A stretch of DNA of 21,930 nucleotides from an uncultured Collinsella sp. Lineage in GTDB: Bacteria; Actinomycetota; Coriobacteriia; Coriobacteriales; Coriobacteriaceae. The stretch covers positions 1 to 21,930 of the forward strand of contig CAUDCB010000013.1 of the NCBI GenBank assembly GCA_958447915.1, given 5' to 3'. Under the pieces are notes generated by a model. The model saw only the letters and a list, made by a program, of their open reading frames with translations, did not search any database and was not told where the DNA came from. Shown in pieces: positions 14,611-21,357 of the stretch (its first letter is position 1; each line of letters starts with the position of its first letter). Both the position numbers and the translations under genes were made by a program.

Positions 14611-15198
14611 TTAGCGCTTAATCTCGATATCGTCGAGCTTAACATCCATGGCCTCGGTCTTGGCCTTGGCGATATCATCGGCAAATTCCAGAGACTTCAT
14701 CATGGTTTCGACGGCATCCTTGTGCTCCTCGACGTTGTCGATGCGCACGTAGACGCTGCCGCCGCCTGCTTCGGTGAAGTACTCAGTCGTCACGCCGCCC
14801 GAGTGTGTATAGGAAGCGTTGCGCCAAGTCTTGCCGTTGTACTTGACGGGGTCATTCTCGGTCCACTCAAAGCTGGCATTCCACTTTGCCTCGTAGTCGA
14901 ACAGCTCGTCGGCGTTCTTGTCAGGATCGAAGACGGGGATGAAGCGATCGCTGGCGTGCTCGCTCTCGGTGAACTTAAACTGGGCCCTGTCGGCGGTATC
15001 GCCTGCGACGTCGGTGACCTCGACGCCCTCGGGGACCTCGACCTTAAACCAGATGAAGTCGGTCCTCATATCCACGGCTGGCTTTTCCGCACCGCCACCG
15101 CTGCCGGTAGCTCCACCGCTTCCGCCACAGCCCACCAGGGCAACTGCGGCAAAGAGACTCATGCAGAGGGTGAGAATCGCAAAGGCCTTCTTTTTCAT
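14611..15198 (-). CDS. Lipoprotein, paralogue 1
   Basis: The start is the ATG at 15198, with GAGGAGG eight bases upstream; 195 residues. The signal peptide MKKKAFAILTLCMSLFAAVALVGC has a lipobox ending at C24, so the protein is lipid-anchored on the outer face of the membrane. A Gly/Ser linker leads into the domain (TDFIWFKVEVPEGVEVTDVAG, then SDRFIPV, then FTEAGGGSVYVRIDNVEEHKDAVETMMKSLEFADD). It is clearly homologous to the next gene upstream at 15426-16028, with the same block order, so this is a tandem duplication. Both genes have their own terminator and a shared upstream 19-bp motif. No enzymatic motif is seen; function is unknown. Confidence 0.88.
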   Translation of the reverse strand: MKKKAFAILTLCMSLFAAVALVGCGGSGGATGSGGGAEKPAVDMRTDFIWFKVEVPEGVEVTDVAGDTADRAQFKFTESEHASDRFIPVFDPDKNADELFDYEAKWNASFEWTENDPVKYNGKTWRNASYTHSGGVTTEYFTEAGGGSVYVRIDNVEEHKDAVETMMKSLEFADDIAKAKTEAMDVKLDDIEIKR

Positions 15199-15270
15199 GG
15201 TCGTGTCCTCCTCGATCTGTAACCGCCCATGGATTACCTGCCTTTACTGTACGCGCGGACGGCTCGCTAG

Positions 15271-15289
15271 GGTGGGCCATGTGTCCCAT
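15271..15289. repeat. 19-bp repeat GGTGGGCCATGTGTCCCAT, copy 1
   Basis: Identical to 16225-16243. This copy lies 73 bases upstream of lipoprotein 1. It contains a near-palindrome, TGGG...CCCA. It may be an operator or a relic of the gene duplication. Confidence 0.6.
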
Positions 15290-15337
15290 TCTGGGTGCCG
15301 GATTTGCGCCGACAAGTGGCAATATGCGCGGGTGTAA

Positions 15338-15370
15338 AAGAGGGGAGGGCCGATGCTATCGACCCTCCCC
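15338..15370 (-). terminator. Terminator of lipoprotein paralogue 2
   Basis: GGGGAGGG (15342-15349) pairs with CCCTCCCC (15363-15370); on the minus strand it is followed by TCTTTT. It lies 56 bases after the stop at 15426. Confidence 0.75.
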
Positions 15371-15425
15371 GGTGTTGGGTGCCCGATCATTTAATGACTG
15401 CGCATGCGATGCTGCGTGCGAGCCC

Positions 15426-16028
15426 CTAATGCCTGATCTCGATGCTCGAAATCTCGACTTCGCGTGCCTCGGCAACTGCCTTCGCCATGTCATCGGGGAA
15501 CTCGATGGAGCTGAGGAGCGCCTCGGCTTCTTTCTTGTGCTGGTCGAAGTTCGAGATGAGGACGTAGACGCTTCCCGGCTCAACGTCGGTAAAAAGCATG
15601 GTTGAGATGCCGCTGTTGTCCTCGTATGTTCCGACGAGCCACGTCCTGCCGTTATACTCGACGGACCCGCCGTCCTTCCACTGGAACGTGTCCCCCTTCT
15701 TTTCCGCCTGGTCGGCGTGGGATTCCTCGGCCGTCAGCGCTTTTTTCCAAACGGGGATAAAGCGATCGGCCGAACCGTTCTCGTCTTTGGGGAAGGTGAG
15801 CTGGACCCTGTCGGCATTCTTGCCGGCAGAGTCGCTTACGCCGACGCCCTCGGGCATCTCGACCTTAAACCAGATGAAGTCGGTCTTCTGGGCGACGGGG
15901 GCCTTTTCCTTGCTCTCGCTCTTGGGGGCGCTGCCGCCGCCCGATGCGCTCCCGCCGCAGCCGACAAGGGCAAGCGCGGCAAAGAGGGCGATGCAGAGGG
16001 AAAAAATCGATAGGGTCTTTTTCTTCAT
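15426..16028 (-). CDS. Lipoprotein, paralogue 2
   Basis: The start is the ATG at 16028 (MKKKTLSIFSLCIALFAALALVGC), with AAGGAGG eight bases upstream; the frame is open to 16139, but the signal peptide and ribosome binding site fix 16028. 200 residues, lipobox Cys at 24. The domain matches paralogue 1: TDFIWFKVEMPEGVGVSDSAG, ADRFIPVWKK, VEYNGRTWLVGTYEDNSG, PGSVYVLISNFDQHKKEAEALLSSIEFPDDMAKA. A middle insertion (LTAEESHADQAEKKGDTFQWKDGG) differs. It lies divergently from the second zinc-ribbon gene, 341 bases away. It is probably an envelope protein; function is unknown. Confidence 0.88.
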   Translation of the reverse strand: MKKKTLSIFSLCIALFAALALVGCGGSASGGGSAPKSESKEKAPVAQKTDFIWFKVEMPEGVGVSDSAGKNADRVQLTFPKDENGSADRFIPVWKKALTAEESHADQAEKKGDTFQWKDGGSVEYNGRTWLVGTYEDNSGISTMLFTDVEPGSVYVLISNFDQHKKEAEALLSSIEFPDDMAKAVAEAREVEISSIEIRH

Positions 16029-16224
16029 GATGGTGTCCTCCTTGTCTGCCGATGACATCACGGCGCCGCATGCTGTTGGGGTACTGATTGCACTGGCGGC
16101 GGATGTCTTTGTGTGCTGTGCGGCGATACCTCCGTTCATCGCTTGTGGCCGTTGCGCGGCCGTGCCCCAACGGGTTCCTTACTTATAGATATGCCCCAGC
16201 TTGTGTTGCCCGGGAGTCTCGAAA

Positions 16225-16243
16225 GGTGGGCCATGTGTCCCAT
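16225..16243. repeat. 19-bp repeat GGTGGGCCATGTGTCCCAT, copy 2
   Basis: Identical to 15271-15289. It lies 197 bases upstream of lipoprotein 2 and 127 bases upstream of the plus-strand zinc-ribbon gene. Confidence 0.6.
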
Positions 16244-16294
16244 GTTTGGGGCACTGGGCGCATGGGACGGCACGGCTCGGCATCGGCTTTTCCA

Positions 16295-16306
16295 TGTTGC
16301 GCAACA
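16295..16306. promoter_or_regulatory. 12-bp perfect palindrome, second copy
   Basis: TGTTGCGCAACA, identical to 1515-1526, ends 63 bases before the ATG at 16370 of the second zinc-ribbon/TM gene and about 19 bases before a possible -10 (TATAGA). Both copies precede the same type of gene, which supports a shared operator. Confidence 0.5.
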
Positions 16307-16369
16307 GCGCCCTGGGTGGGGGCGTATAGACTTGGCTGTGACAAAAGCTAAAACACGAAAGGTCGAACG

Positions 16370-17221
16370 ATGTTCTGTCAAAAATGCGGACAGCAAGTGC
16401 CTGATGGATCGACGTTTTGCACGCATTGCGGGGTGTCGCTTGCGGGTGGCTCCGCGCCGACGCCTGCGGCTACCGCACCGACTTCCGCGCCCACGGCCGG
16501 CCCGGGCCTAACCCAATCGATGCCGCCGGTCGCGCCTGCGCCTCAAAAGCCTAAGAGCAAGGCGCCGGTCATTATCGCTGTGGCATGTGCTGCTGTGGTC
16601 CTCATCGGTGGCGGCACGGTGTTTGCACTCACGATGCTTAATGGGTCCAAGAGCTCTGACACGCAAATCTCGGTGATCGATACCGGGTCTTCGGACGAGA
16701 AAGATTCTTCTGCCAAGAAGAAGAGCGACAAGTCCAAGTCCAAGGAATCCTCGTCGTCCGATGACGAGGCCGTTCCCGAGGACGAGTCGGCATACTACGG
16801 TTCGGGCGATTCGGACGACTACCTAACCGACGTGTATACGTACACGAACGACATGCATCCTTATAGCATGTCGATTCCCAATCGCTTTGAGATGGAAGAC
16901 ACTCCCAACGGCAGCGGCGCTAGGTATGAGGACCCGGAGACGGGCTTTGTAATCAACCTGTTTGGCTACGTCAACATTAACGACGAAACTGCACACGAGA
17001 TGTTCGTCGATGAGGACACCTCGGGCAAGACTGACCTCTATACCGCGGAGGGCGACAACTGGTACGTGGTTTCGTGGCGCGAGGGCGACACGATCATTTA
17101 CGAAAAGACGATCGTCACGGATTCGACGATTGCCACGGCGCATTTGGAGTACTCGACTGCAAACCGCGACATGGGATCGAAGATTATCGACACACTGCTG
17201 CCGACGTTTCAGGTGGACTAG
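16370..17221 (+). CDS. Zinc-ribbon single-span membrane protein, intact
   Basis: The start is the ATG at 16370, with AAAGG seven bases upstream; 283 residues. The zinc ribbon (C3, C6, C17, C20; CQKC...CTHC) and its PDGSTFCT motif are nearly identical to that of the gene at 1608. An Ala/Pro/Thr-rich linker follows, then one membrane span (about 65-90, APVIIAVACAAVVLIGGG). Next is a Ser/Lys/Asp-rich spacer (DEKDSSAKKKSDKSKSKESSSSDDE) and an extracytoplasmic domain from about residue 160 (YSMSIPNRFEMEDTPNGSGARYEDPETGF...EYSTANRDMGSKIIDTLLPTF) that resembles PsbP-like or lipoprotein-type beta domains. The ribbon should face the cytoplasm. Function is unknown. Confidence 0.85.
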   Translation: MFCQKCGQQVPDGSTFCTHCGVSLAGGSAPTPAATAPTSAPTAGPGLTQSMPPVAPAPQKPKSKAPVIIAVACAAVVLIGGGTVFALTMLNGSKSSDTQISVIDTGSSDEKDSSAKKKSDKSKSKESSSSDDEAVPEDESAYYGSGDSDDYLTDVYTYTNDMHPYSMSIPNRFEMEDTPNGSGARYEDPETGFVINLFGYVNINDETAHEMFVDEDTSGKTDLYTAEGDNWYVVSWREGDTIIYEKTIVTDSTIATAHLEYSTANRDMGSKIIDTLLPTFQVD

Positions 17222-17317
17222 GCGCCCGTGCCTATAGCCGGCAATCGGAAACACCGATAGCCAGAGCTCCTGACAGTCTTTGTCTTATGGGCTAGACTGG
17301 CTTGGACAAGATCGATG

Positions 17318-17357
17318 AATGGGACAACCGCTTCCTGGCGTCGTTGTCCCATTTTTA
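17318..17357 (+). terminator. Rho-independent terminator before fchA
   Basis: AATGGGACAAC (17318-17328) pairs perfectly with GTTGTCCCATT (17343-17353), followed by TTT. It separates the zinc-ribbon gene from fchA. Confidence 0.85.
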
Positions 17358-17405
17358 TTATGCGTGCGACCCGTGGTGGCCGGCACGGTGGGCAGAGGTG
17401 TTCCG

Positions 17406-18038
17406 ATGAGCCAAGAGATGATGGATAAGACCTGTCGCGGATTTGCCGAGGCGTTGGCTGCACGCGAGCCGGTTCCCGGCGGCGGTAGCGCGAGCGCGTT
17501 TGTGGGAGCACTGGGTGCCTCGCTGTGCGGGATGGTTGCTCGCTATGGCGCGACGAACCCCGCGCTTGCCGATCGCGCAGACGATCTGACGCACGCGTTT
17601 GCCCAGGCAGACGAGCTGGCTCAGGAGCTTGTGGGTCTGGTTGCCAAGGACGTTCGTGCGTACGGCCAGGTGTCTGCGGCATACGGTATTCCGCGCGATG
17701 ATCCGGCTCGACCGGCTGCGATTCAGGATGCACTGCACGTGGCAGCCATGCCGCCGTACCGCATTATGGATGCGTGCGGTCGTGCGCTGTCGCTGCTCGA
17801 GGACATGGCCGATAAGGGTTCGCGCCAACTGCTGTCCGATGTGGCGTGCGGCGCCGTATTCTGCCGCGCTGCCATGCAGGGCGCGAGTTTGACGCTCTTT
17901 GCGAACACCACGTCTATGAAGGATCGTGCCCGCGCCGAGGAGCTCGAGGCGGCGTGCGATGAACTGCTCGATACGTGGCTGCCGCGCGCCGATGCGCTGG
18001 CGCGCCGCGCCGCCGACGCCGCCAGGAAGAGGGGATAG
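17406..18038 (+). CDS. fchA: Methenyltetrahydrofolate cyclohydrolase (formiminotransferase-cyclodeaminase C-domain type)
   Basis: FchA interconverts 10-formyl-THF and 5,10-methenyl-THF. The start is the ATG at 17406 (MSQEMMDKTCRGFAEALAAREPVPGGGSASAF), with AGAGG seven bases upstream; the frame open from 17319 runs through the terminator. 210 residues, normal for the stand-alone FTCD_C family. Signatures are PVPGGGSASAFVGALGASLCGMVA (23-46) and the all-helical body. It lies two bases upstream of folD, so the pair is translationally coupled. Its presence makes sense because the FolD next to it lacks cyclohydrolase residues. No formiminotransferase domain is attached, so a histidine-degradation role is less likely. 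Confidence 0.92.
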   Translation: MSQEMMDKTCRGFAEALAAREPVPGGGSASAFVGALGASLCGMVARYGATNPALADRADDLTHAFAQADELAQELVGLVAKDVRAYGQVSAAYGIPRDDPARPAAIQDALHVAAMPPYRIMDACGRALSLLEDMADKGSRQLLSDVACGAVFCRAAMQGASLTLFANTTSMKDRARAEELEAACDELLDTWLPRADALARRAADAARKRG

Positions 18039-18040
18039 CC

Positions 18041-18895
18041 ATGGCAGAGCTGCTGAAGGGTGCTCCCGTTGCCCGTGCTTTGACTGAGGAACTCGCTGCT
18101 CGCTGCGCCGCCCTGCGCGAACGGGGCATCGTGCCGACGCTGGCCATCGTTCGTGTGGGCGAGCGCGAGGACGATCTATCCTACGAGCGTGGCGCCCTCA
18201 AGCGCTGCGAGAAGGTCGGCATCGAGGTTCGCCGCGTTTTGCTTCCTGCCGATGTTTCGCAGGACGAGCTGTTGGCGGCCATCGAGGACATCAATGCCGA
18301 CCCCGCTGTTCATGGCTGCCTGATGTTTCGTCCGTTGCCCGTTGGGCTTGACGAGGATGCAGTTGCCGCGGCACTCGATCCTGCCAAGGATGTTGACTCC
18401 ATGACGCCGGCCTCGCTGCTTACCACGCTTTCGGGGCGTGGCGAGGGCTTTGCCCCCTGCACAGCGGAGGCTGTGCTGGCGTTGCTGGACCATTACGGCG
18501 TTGAGCTGGATGGAGCCAAGGTCGCGGTCGTTGGTCGGTCGCTGGTGATTGGCCGTCCCGTTGCCGCCATGCTTACGGCTCGCAATGCCACAGTGACGAC
18601 GTGCCATACGCATACGCGCGACTTGGCTGCTGAGTGCCGTTCTGCCGACATTGTTGTTGCCGCGGTTGGGCGTGCGCGTACGATTGGCGCGGATGCGGTT
18701 CGCAAGGGCCAGACGATCATCGACGTGGGTATTAACTGGGACGAGGCCGCCGGCAAGCTGGTCGGCGACGTCGATTTTGATGCTGCGGAGCCGATTGTTG
18801 GCGCCATCACGCCCGTGCCGGGCGGCGTGGGCGCAGTGACGACGGCGATTCTCGCCAAACACGTGATCGAGGCGGCGGAGCGCGCATTGAACTAG
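18041..18895 (+). CDS. folD: Methylenetetrahydrofolate dehydrogenase FolD, cyclohydrolase site altered
   Basis: FolD normally carries both methylene-THF dehydrogenase and methenyl-THF cyclohydrolase activity. The start is the ATG at 18041, with GAGGGG upstream; 284 residues. The Rossmann part is intact: VAVVGRSLVIGRPVAAML and TPVPGGVGAVTTAIL. The N-terminal catalytic part aligns without gaps to E. coli FolD (offset two residues): Tyr48 and Asp119 are kept, but the catalytic Lys is Ala52 and the conserved Gln (usual VQLPLP) is Phe96 (CLMFRPLP); DVDSMTP replaces DVDGFHP. In the human enzyme the equivalent Lys and Gln are needed for cyclohydrolase activity, so this protein is predicted to be mainly a dehydrogenase. 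It pairs with fchA two bases upstream. Cofactor choice is not evident. Confidence 0.93.
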   Translation: MAELLKGAPVARALTEELAARCAALRERGIVPTLAIVRVGEREDDLSYERGALKRCEKVGIEVRRVLLPADVSQDELLAAIEDINADPAVHGCLMFRPLPVGLDEDAVAAALDPAKDVDSMTPASLLTTLSGRGEGFAPCTAEAVLALLDHYGVELDGAKVAVVGRSLVIGRPVAAMLTARNATVTTCHTHTRDLAAECRSADIVVAAVGRARTIGADAVRKGQTIIDVGINWDEAAGKLVGDVDFDAAEPIVGAITPVPGGVGAVTTAILAKHVIEAAERALN

Positions 18896-18943
18896 GCATT
18901 TTTGGCTGATTAGGGGGTTAGATATATACTCCCGTGACACGCC

Positions 18944-19174
18944 GTGTGCAAAAAATGCCAAATATGAGTACTGTTGCCAAGCTAGTTGCATATAATTTAG
19001 GTCATTTTGGCTCTCTAACGATATTTAGTATCGATAGGGACCCCTATTTTATTGGACCTTTGAGGAATTACATAGTCTAACTTTTGTACAAATGTAGACT
19101 TTCGACGCCCACGCCCGGCAAAATAGCTGCTACTAAATTGGTGTCAGTACTCATATTTGACATTTTTTGCACAC
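18944..19174. repeat. 231-bp AT-rich element with 30-bp terminal inverted repeats
   Basis: Bases 18944-18973 (starting GTGTGCAAAAAATG) are the reverse complement of 19145-19174 with one mismatch in 30. Weaker pairing continues for about 16 more bases inward. The interior is AT-rich against the GC-rich surroundings and holds three further inverted repeats: CGATA/TATCG (19019-19033), ATAGGG/CCCTAT (19034-19047) and AGTCTA/TAGACT (19074-19100, with the palindrome TTTGTACAAA inside). There is no ORF of note and no evident target duplication. It looks like a MITE-type or multi-hairpin repeat. It makes up most of the 366-base gap between folD and the dipeptidase. Confidence 0.7.
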
Positions 19175-19261
19175 AGGGGTTGCTGTGGCCGTGGTTTCGC
19201 CCTTTTTGCGCCGAAGCGATACACTGTTGCCGTTTGATTTCTTCGCTCAAGGAGGATGCGC

Positions 19262-20785
19262 ATGCCGTGCACAACGATTTTGGTTGGTAAGAACGCGAGC
19301 TACGACGGGTCGACGCTTGTCGCCCGCAACGAGGACTCGTCCAACGGGGTGTTTGAGCCCAAGCGCATGCGCGTGGTGCATCCCGACGAGCAGCCGCGTG
19401 TCTACACGAGTGTCCTGAGCCACCTGACCGTTGAGCTGCCCGACAACCCCATGCGCTACACGAGCGTCCCCGACGTTGTCCCGGGCCATGGCATTTGGGC
19501 CGAGGCCGGCTTCAACGAGCTCAATGTTGGCATGTCCGCAACCGAAACACTCACCACCAACGAGCGCGTCCGCGGCGCCGATCCGCTCGTGGACTATGTA
19601 CCCGCCAAGGGCAACGAGGGCGAGGACGGCTATGTTCCGGCGCAGCCCGGCGGTCTGGGCGAGGAGGATATGGTGACCCTGGTGCTGCCGTATGCCAAGT
19701 CCGCCCGCGACGGCGTGCGTATCCTGGGCGACCTGCTCGAGCGCTACGGCACCTACGAGAACAACGGCATCGCCTTTAGCGACGTTGACGAGATCTGGTG
19801 GCTCGAGACCATCGGCGGCCACCACTGGATCGCCAAGCGCGTGCCCGACGACGCCTATGTGACCATGCCCAACCAGCTGGGTATCGATAGCTTTGACCTG
19901 GACGATGCCGAGGGCGCCCAGGTCGACCACATGTGCTCCGCCGACCTGCGCTCCTGGATGGCCGAGTGGCATCTGGACCTGACGCTGAGCGTCGAGGGCG
20001 ACGGTCCCGCCGCGGTCTTTAACCCGCGCGAGGCCTTTGGCTCGCACAGCGACAGCGACCACGTCTACAACACGCCACGAGCCTGGTACATGCAGCGCTG
20101 CCTCAACCCCAGCGATGTGTGGGACGGTCCCGACGCTGACTACACGCCCGAGAGCGACGACATCCCCTGGAGCCGCGTGCCCGAGCGCAAGGTGACCATC
20201 GAGGACATTAAGTACGTGCTCTCCAGCCACTACCAGGGCACGGAGTACGACTGCTACGGCAGCAAGGGCACGCCCGCCACGCGCGGTGCCTATCGTCCCA
20301 TCGGCATCAACCGCAACAGCCAGCTCGCCGTGCTGCAGCTGCGCCCCTATGCGCAGCCGGCGTATCGCGCCGTGCAGTGGATGGCGTTTGGCTCCAACTC
20401 GTTTAACGCGCTCGTGCCGCTGTACGCCAATGTTGAAACCATGCCCGAGTACTATGCCGACACGCAGGCTCGCGTGACGTCCGAGAATTTCTATTGGGCA
20501 AATCGCCTGATCGGCGCCTTGGCCGATGTTCGCTTCCATGAGTGCGGCCGCGCGGTCGAGGATTATCAGGAGAAGGTCGGCGGCATGGGCCACAAGCAGA
20601 TTCACGACGTTGACGCTGTCGTGGCCGCGCTGCCCGAGGCCGAGGTGCCCGCCGAGCTCGCCCGCGCCAACGAAGAGTTTGCCGAGCGTGTGCGGGTGGA
20701 GACCGATGCTCTGTTGGGCAAGGTACTCTACACCACGAGCTGTGCCATGAAGAACTCCTTCGCGATGAACGACAACGTAAGGTAA
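19262..20785 (+). CDS. C69-family dipeptidase (PepD-like)
   Basis: C69 dipeptidases are N-terminal-nucleophile hydrolases that split dipeptides. The start is the ATG at 19262, with GGAGG six bases upstream; an ATG at 19256 abuts the ribosome binding site and is not used. 507 residues. It opens MPCTTILVGKNASYDGSTLVARNEDSS; Cys3 is the predicted nucleophile, with NED as the conserved companion. Also seen are GIWAEAGFNELNVGMSATETLT (about 75-98), WWLETIGGHHWIAKRVPDDAY (180-200) and YRPIGINRNSQLAVLQLRP. No secretion signal is present, so it is cytoplasmic, as in lactobacilli. It is monocistronic, with its own terminator. It probably helps use peptides, the main carbon and nitrogen source for such gut bacteria. 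Confidence 0.94.
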   Translation: MPCTTILVGKNASYDGSTLVARNEDSSNGVFEPKRMRVVHPDEQPRVYTSVLSHLTVELPDNPMRYTSVPDVVPGHGIWAEAGFNELNVGMSATETLTTNERVRGADPLVDYVPAKGNEGEDGYVPAQPGGLGEEDMVTLVLPYAKSARDGVRILGDLLERYGTYENNGIAFSDVDEIWWLETIGGHHWIAKRVPDDAYVTMPNQLGIDSFDLDDAEGAQVDHMCSADLRSWMAEWHLDLTLSVEGDGPAAVFNPREAFGSHSDSDHVYNTPRAWYMQRCLNPSDVWDGPDADYTPESDDIPWSRVPERKVTIEDIKYVLSSHYQGTEYDCYGSKGTPATRGAYRPIGINRNSQLAVLQLRPYAQPAYRAVQWMAFGSNSFNALVPLYANVETMPEYYADTQARVTSENFYWANRLIGALADVRFHECGRAVEDYQEKVGGMGHKQIHDVDAVVAALPEAEVPAELARANEEFAERVRVETDALLGKVLYTTSCAMKNSFAMNDNVR

Positions 20786-20803
20786 AAGCCGCATTGCAGC
20801 GAA

Positions 20804-20848
20804 CGAGCGGGACAAACGCCGTCAAAGGCTTTGCCCCGCTCGATTTCT
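20804..20848 (+). terminator. Rho-independent terminator of the dipeptidase
   Basis: CGAGCGGG (20804-20811) pairs with CCCGCTCG (20835-20842), followed by ATTTCTATT. It begins 18 bases after the stop codon. Confidence 0.7.
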
Positions 20849-20867
20849 ATTCCGGCGACAAACGATT

Positions 20868-20897
20868 TTGTGTCGTTCGCCCAATCTTGGGTACAAG
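20868..20897 (+). promoter_or_regulatory. Possible promoter of the phasin-like gene
   Basis: TTGTGT (20868-20873) and TACAAG (20892-20897) are separated by 18 bases, a plausible -35/-10 pair 35 bases before the ATG at 20933. Confidence 0.35.
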
Positions 20898-20932
20898 AAG
20901 GCCAATGCAGTTGTTCATGATTGGAGCCAACC

Positions 20933-21349
20933 ATGGTTATGAAATTCGATCAGCTTGTTAACGGTGCCATCAACGTGGGCTTCGGCGCCGCCGCCGTTGC
21001 CGTCGAGGGCGGCAAGAAGGTCCTCGACGACCTCAATACCAAGGGCGAGCAGGTCCGCAAGGACGCCGGCACCCCCGATATCGCCCGCAGCGTGTCCGAT
21101 ATGTTCGAGCAGGCCGGTGGCACCATCTCCGACCTCACCGAGCGCCTGGGCATGCAGGGCGAGACCGCGGCTCAGCGCGTGCTCGATGAGCTCATCCTGG
21201 CTCGCGTCCGCGTTATGACCGCCCCCGAGCGCACGGCCTTTTTGGCCCATGTGCGCGACATCGTCGATTCGGTCGAGGACAACGTGACCTCGGTGCCCGT
21301 CGAGTCCGTTGAGCCCGACGACGCAGAGGACGCCGAAGAGGCCGAGTAG
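20933..21349 (+). CDS. Phasin-like helical protein
   Basis: The start is the ATG at 20933 (MVMKFDQLVNGAINVGFGAAAVAVEGGKKV), with GGAG six bases upstream; a TTG at 20921 lies at the ribosome binding site. 138 residues. The sequence is almost all helix: a hydrophobic Ala/Gly-rich N-terminal helix, then amphipathic helices (LDDLNTKGEQVRKD, SVSDMFEQAGGTISDLTERLG), then a very acidic tail (VEPDDAEDAEEAE). This looks like a phasin- or polyhydroxyalkanoate-granule-like protein of the type often encoded just before AarF/UbiB kinases. It lies eight bases upstream of the kinase gene, so the two are likely co-transcribed. A granule function is not shown; membrane association is possible. Confidence 0.8.
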   Translation: MVMKFDQLVNGAINVGFGAAAVAVEGGKKVLDDLNTKGEQVRKDAGTPDIARSVSDMFEQAGGTISDLTERLGMQGETAAQRVLDELILARVRVMTAPERTAFLAHVRDIVDSVEDNVTSVPVESVEPDDAEDAEEAE

Positions 21350-21357
21350 CAGCGCAG

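Larger units (their letters stand above)
16029..16369. promoter_or_regulatory. Divergent regulatory region between lipoprotein 2 and zinc-ribbon gene 2
   Basis: This 341-base stretch holds no supported gene. It contains the second copy of the 19-bp motif (16225-16243) and the palindrome TGTTGCGCAACA (16295-16306). TATAGA, a possible -10 for the plus-strand gene, is at 16325-16330. On the minus strand CTATAAG (about 16185) could serve lipoprotein 2. Confidence 0.5.

Noticed and set aside
19247..20815. 522-codon minus-strand ORF opposite the dipeptidase
   Set aside because: It mirrors the whole dipeptidase and overruns its terminator; the plus-strand protein has all C69 motifs.
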